Assembly: GCA_043421945.1 (NCBI GenBank)
Contig: JBHOGO010000013.1
Coordinates: forward strand, 1 to 64,000
Length of the DNA: 64,000 nucleotides
From: Thaumasiovibrio sp043421945
GTDB lineage: Bacteria > Pseudomonadota > Gammaproteobacteria > Enterobacterales > Vibrionaceae
Direction of reading: 5' to 3'
Position numbers and translations under genes: made by a program. How positions within the stretch are numbered: position 1 is the stretch's first letter; every line of letters begins with the position of its first letter. This document shows, in pieces, positions 62,063 to 64,000 of the stretch. The notes beneath the pieces are model-generated. The model was not told the DNA's origin. It saw nothing but the letters and a program-made list of their open reading frames with translations, and did not search any database.

Positions 62063-62311
62063 AAGCCGATGGTTCTCTACAACGGGCAATCCTTGGCAAC
62101 TAATATGAACTGCAAAGATACTGTGTTTGGATGAGACCGTCCTATCTATGCAGTGATGATTTGTGCGCAATTTATCAGCAATTCTTTATCCCGTCGACAA
62201 AAAAATCATCATTTTTACGTCATATTACCCTGAGATAATTTCAGCTAACACCTGTTCGCTGAAATGTGACATACTCAGCTGAGTCTTCACTCTATATTAG
62301 GAAGTTTTGTG

Positions 62312-62962
62312 ATGGATAAGCTCATGGCGGCATATTCGAAGAAAGAAGAGATAGCCAATAGCATTACTCATGGCTTAGGGGTGGTTTTTGGTGTTGTAGC
62401 ACTCATTCTGTTGACGATTAAGGCGGTTGGTCTTGATGGGGATGCGCTATCTATAAGCAGCTTTGCTGTCTATGGCGGTAGTATTATTGTGCTCTATTTA
62501 GCTTCAACGCTATACCATGCGATACCGTTTGAGCGTACTAAACGCTGGTTAAAAATTTTTGACCATTGTGCCATCTACCTTTTGATTGCCGGGACATACA
62601 CCCCATTTTTGTTAGTGAGTTTGCGAACACCATTGTCGATAACATTAATGGTAGTGATATGGGTGATTGCTGCTCTTGGGGTTGGCTTTAAGCTTATCTT
62701 TATTCATCGATTTGAGAAGCTATCACTGGCGACTTATCTCATCATGGGGTGGTTATCGTTAGTGGCTATCTATCCATTAAGTCAGGCTTTGTCGTTTGAT
62801 GGGATGATGCTATTGGCTGCCGGTGGTGTGACATACTCCCTTGGGGTTATCTTCTATGTGATGGATCGCATTCCATTCAATCATGCTATTTGGCATGTGT
62901 TTGTTCTCGTGGGAACGGTTTTCCACTTTGCAGCTATCTATGGGCACATTGATGTGATTTAG
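62312..62962 (+). CDS. Hemolysin III / PAQR-family membrane protein (YqfA/TrhA-type)
   Basis: The 216-residue inner-membrane protein has seven hydrophobic segments. It carries the conserved PAQR/hemolysin III motifs: NSITHGLG near the start, YLASTLYHAIPFE, FDHCAIYLLIAGTYTPF and the terminal HAIWHVFVLVGTVFHF with metal-ligand histidines. Members are linked to membrane-fluidity homeostasis in E. coli; hemolytic activity should not be assumed. GTG 62309 directly before the ATG is an alternative start; AGGA lies upstream. Confidence 0.9.
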   Translation: MDKLMAAYSKKEEIANSITHGLGVVFGVVALILLTIKAVGLDGDALSISSFAVYGGSIIVLYLASTLYHAIPFERTKRWLKIFDHCAIYLLIAGTYTPFLLVSLRTPLSITLMVVIWVIAALGVGFKLIFIHRFEKLSLATYLIMGWLSLVAIYPLSQALSFDGMMLLAAGGVTYSLGVIFYVMDRIPFNHAIWHVFVLVGTVFHFAAIYGHIDVI

Positions 62963-62972
62963 TGAATGGCTG

Positions 62973-64000
62973 TTATTCGCGCCAGTACGCGGGGTAGAAG
63001 AGAACCAATACCGTAATGATCTCTAATCGCCCCATCAGCATAGCGAAGCTTAGTACCCACTTGGCAATGGCTGGAATAGCGGCAAAATTACCGCTTGGAC
63101 CAATGATGCTTCCCATACCGGGTCCAACATTAGCAACCGCGGTTATTGCACCGGATAGGCTTGTTGTTGCATCTAAACCAATGAGTGCCAGTAATAAGGC
63201 TGTTGTAATGACGGTGACAAAGAATACCAAGGTAAAGGCGATGATGGATCGCACGATACCTTCTGTGACTTTTTCACCGTTGTAACGCTGAATAAACACA
63301 CCTGAAGGGTGGATCAACTGCATCATATGGCGATTGAACAACGTTATCGCAATTTGGAATCGAAACAGCTTTATCCCTCCAGATGTAGAGCCTGAGCAGG
63401 CTCCTGCCATCATCAAAAAGGCAAAGACAACGCTCATTGCTGCCCCCCAATGAGTAAAGTCTCCTAAGCCAAATCCAGTGGTTGTGATGACCGAAATGAC
63501 ATTAAACAGCCCTACTCGCACGGCATCTAACCAGGTGTAATGGTTTTGATAGTGGAGACTGAATGCGACGATGGCGCCAACGAATAAAACCAGTTTTGTA
63601 AAACCGCGTACTTGGGCATCGGAAGTGATGGGACCGTGATCCTTTCTCTTTAGGGCGCGAATGAAGAGTAAAAAAGGGAGACCACCTGCAAACATAAATA
63701 GGATGGCATTCCAATGTGCCAAGTTGGAAAAGTGGTTCATGGAGCCATCGGACGTAGAGTAGCCACCCGTCGATAAGGTCGTGAGTGCATGATTGATGGC
63801 GTTGAAATGCGACATGTCGGCTGCAAGAAAACCAAGGTAGCAAAGAAAGGTGAGGCCAACATAGGTCTGGACGATGTGCATGGCGACTTGCTTAGTGCGA
63901 GGCGCGCTTTTCTCTGACCAGTCTGAAGACTCAGTGTGGAAGAGGCGCATTCCACCCACATTCAGTATGGGCAAGATGGCGACGCCCATGACGATAAATC
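62973..64000 (-). CDS. TrkH-type potassium transporter subunit, 5' end outside window
   Basis: The frame runs from its stop at 62973 to the right edge, with upstream codons (F-I-V before MGVAILPILNVGGMRL) continuing the protein, so the start lies outside. About 342 residues are visible and cover filter segments 2-4: TTLSTGGYST, VISVITTTGFGLG and VANVGPGMGSI. The C-terminus is AKWVLSFAMLMGRLEIITVL, as in TrkH. It is paralogous but clearly different from the TrkH gene at 0.8-2.2 kb. It is convergent with the hemolysin III-family gene. Confidence 0.88.
   Translation of the reverse strand, partial: FIVMGVAILPILNVGGMRLFHTESSDWSEKSAPRTKQVAMHIVQTYVGLTFLCYLGFLAADMSHFNAINHALTTLSTGGYSTSDGSMNHFSNLAHWNAILFMFAGGLPFLLFIRALKRKDHGPITSDAQVRGFTKLVLFVGAIVAFSLHYQNHYTWLDAVRVGLFNVISVITTTGFGLGDFTHWGAAMSVVFAFLMMAGACSGSTSGGIKLFRFQIAITLFNRHMMQLIHPSGVFIQRYNGEKVTEGIVRSIIAFTLVFFVTVITTALLLALIGLDATTSLSGAITAVANVGPGMGSIIGPSGNFAAIPAIAKWVLSFAMLMGRLEIITVLVLFYPAYWRE

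Overview
This window is the replication-origin neighbourhood of the main chromosome of a Vibrionaceae-type gamma-proteobacterium (Vibrio, Photobacterium, Grimontia, Enterovibrio or Salinivibrio; the genus cannot be fixed from sequence reading alone). The evidence is the block dnaA-dnaN-recF-gyrB, rpmH-rnpA-yidD-yidC-mnmE, mioC, an oriC-like DnaA-box and GATC cluster, mnmG-rsmG-parA-parB and a nine-gene atp operon ending at glmU. Protein lengths and motifs closely follow E. coli and Vibrio relatives. No tRNA, insertion sequence, prophage or CRISPR array was seen.

Layout. At 1-165 two tandem rRNA-type promoters fire leftwards, so an rRNA operon lies just outside the left edge. 0.2-8.9 kb: hemG, trkH and yigZ (minus), fadBA with a FadR-type operator (plus), acuI, and a LysR regulator. 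8.9-20 kb: two small membrane proteins, tusA, yiaD, glyQS, malS, avtA and ibpA, with three perfect 16-bp parS sites, two of them inside the malS coding sequence. 20-26 kb: gyrB, recF, dnaN and dnaA (minus). 26.4-32.7 kb: a polar amino-acid ABC importer, then rpmH to mnmE (plus). 32.8-33.7 kb: an AT-rich, translationally coupled pair of unknown genes (minus). 34.0-34.9 kb: mioC and oriC. 34.9-47.8 kb: mnmG, rsmG, parAB, atpIBEFHAGDC and glmU (plus). 48-49 kb: a tandem pair of related XRE regulators. 49-56 kb: ilvGMEDA with its leader peptide and attenuator (minus). 55.9-57.5 kb: comM, broken by a one-base deletion. 57.5-64 kb: a DUF523 protein, dsbA, srkA, ccoG, yihD, a hemolysin III-family membrane protein and a second, partial trkH-type gene.

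How it works together. oriC, DnaA, the clamp, RecF and gyrase serve initiation and early replication. ParA, ParB and the three parS sites 16-20 kb from oriC form the segregation system of this chromosome. The rest is housekeeping: ribosome and membrane-protein biogenesis, tRNA modification, ATP synthesis, cell-wall precursor synthesis, beta-oxidation, branched-chain amino-acid synthesis and periplasmic disulfide formation.

Most notable: parS sites embedded in malS in two reading frames; the unknown two-gene cassette beside oriC; the comM frameshift in the Walker A codons; a ROSE-like thermometer plus heat-shock promoter before ibpA; a hairpin covering the tusA ribosome-binding site; a terminator with no recognised gene at 61.9 kb; and a gene order that, compared from memory with V. 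cholerae, looks like an inversion carrying oriC. No clearly new defence or biosynthetic system was found; the unknown cassette is the best candidate for something undescribed.
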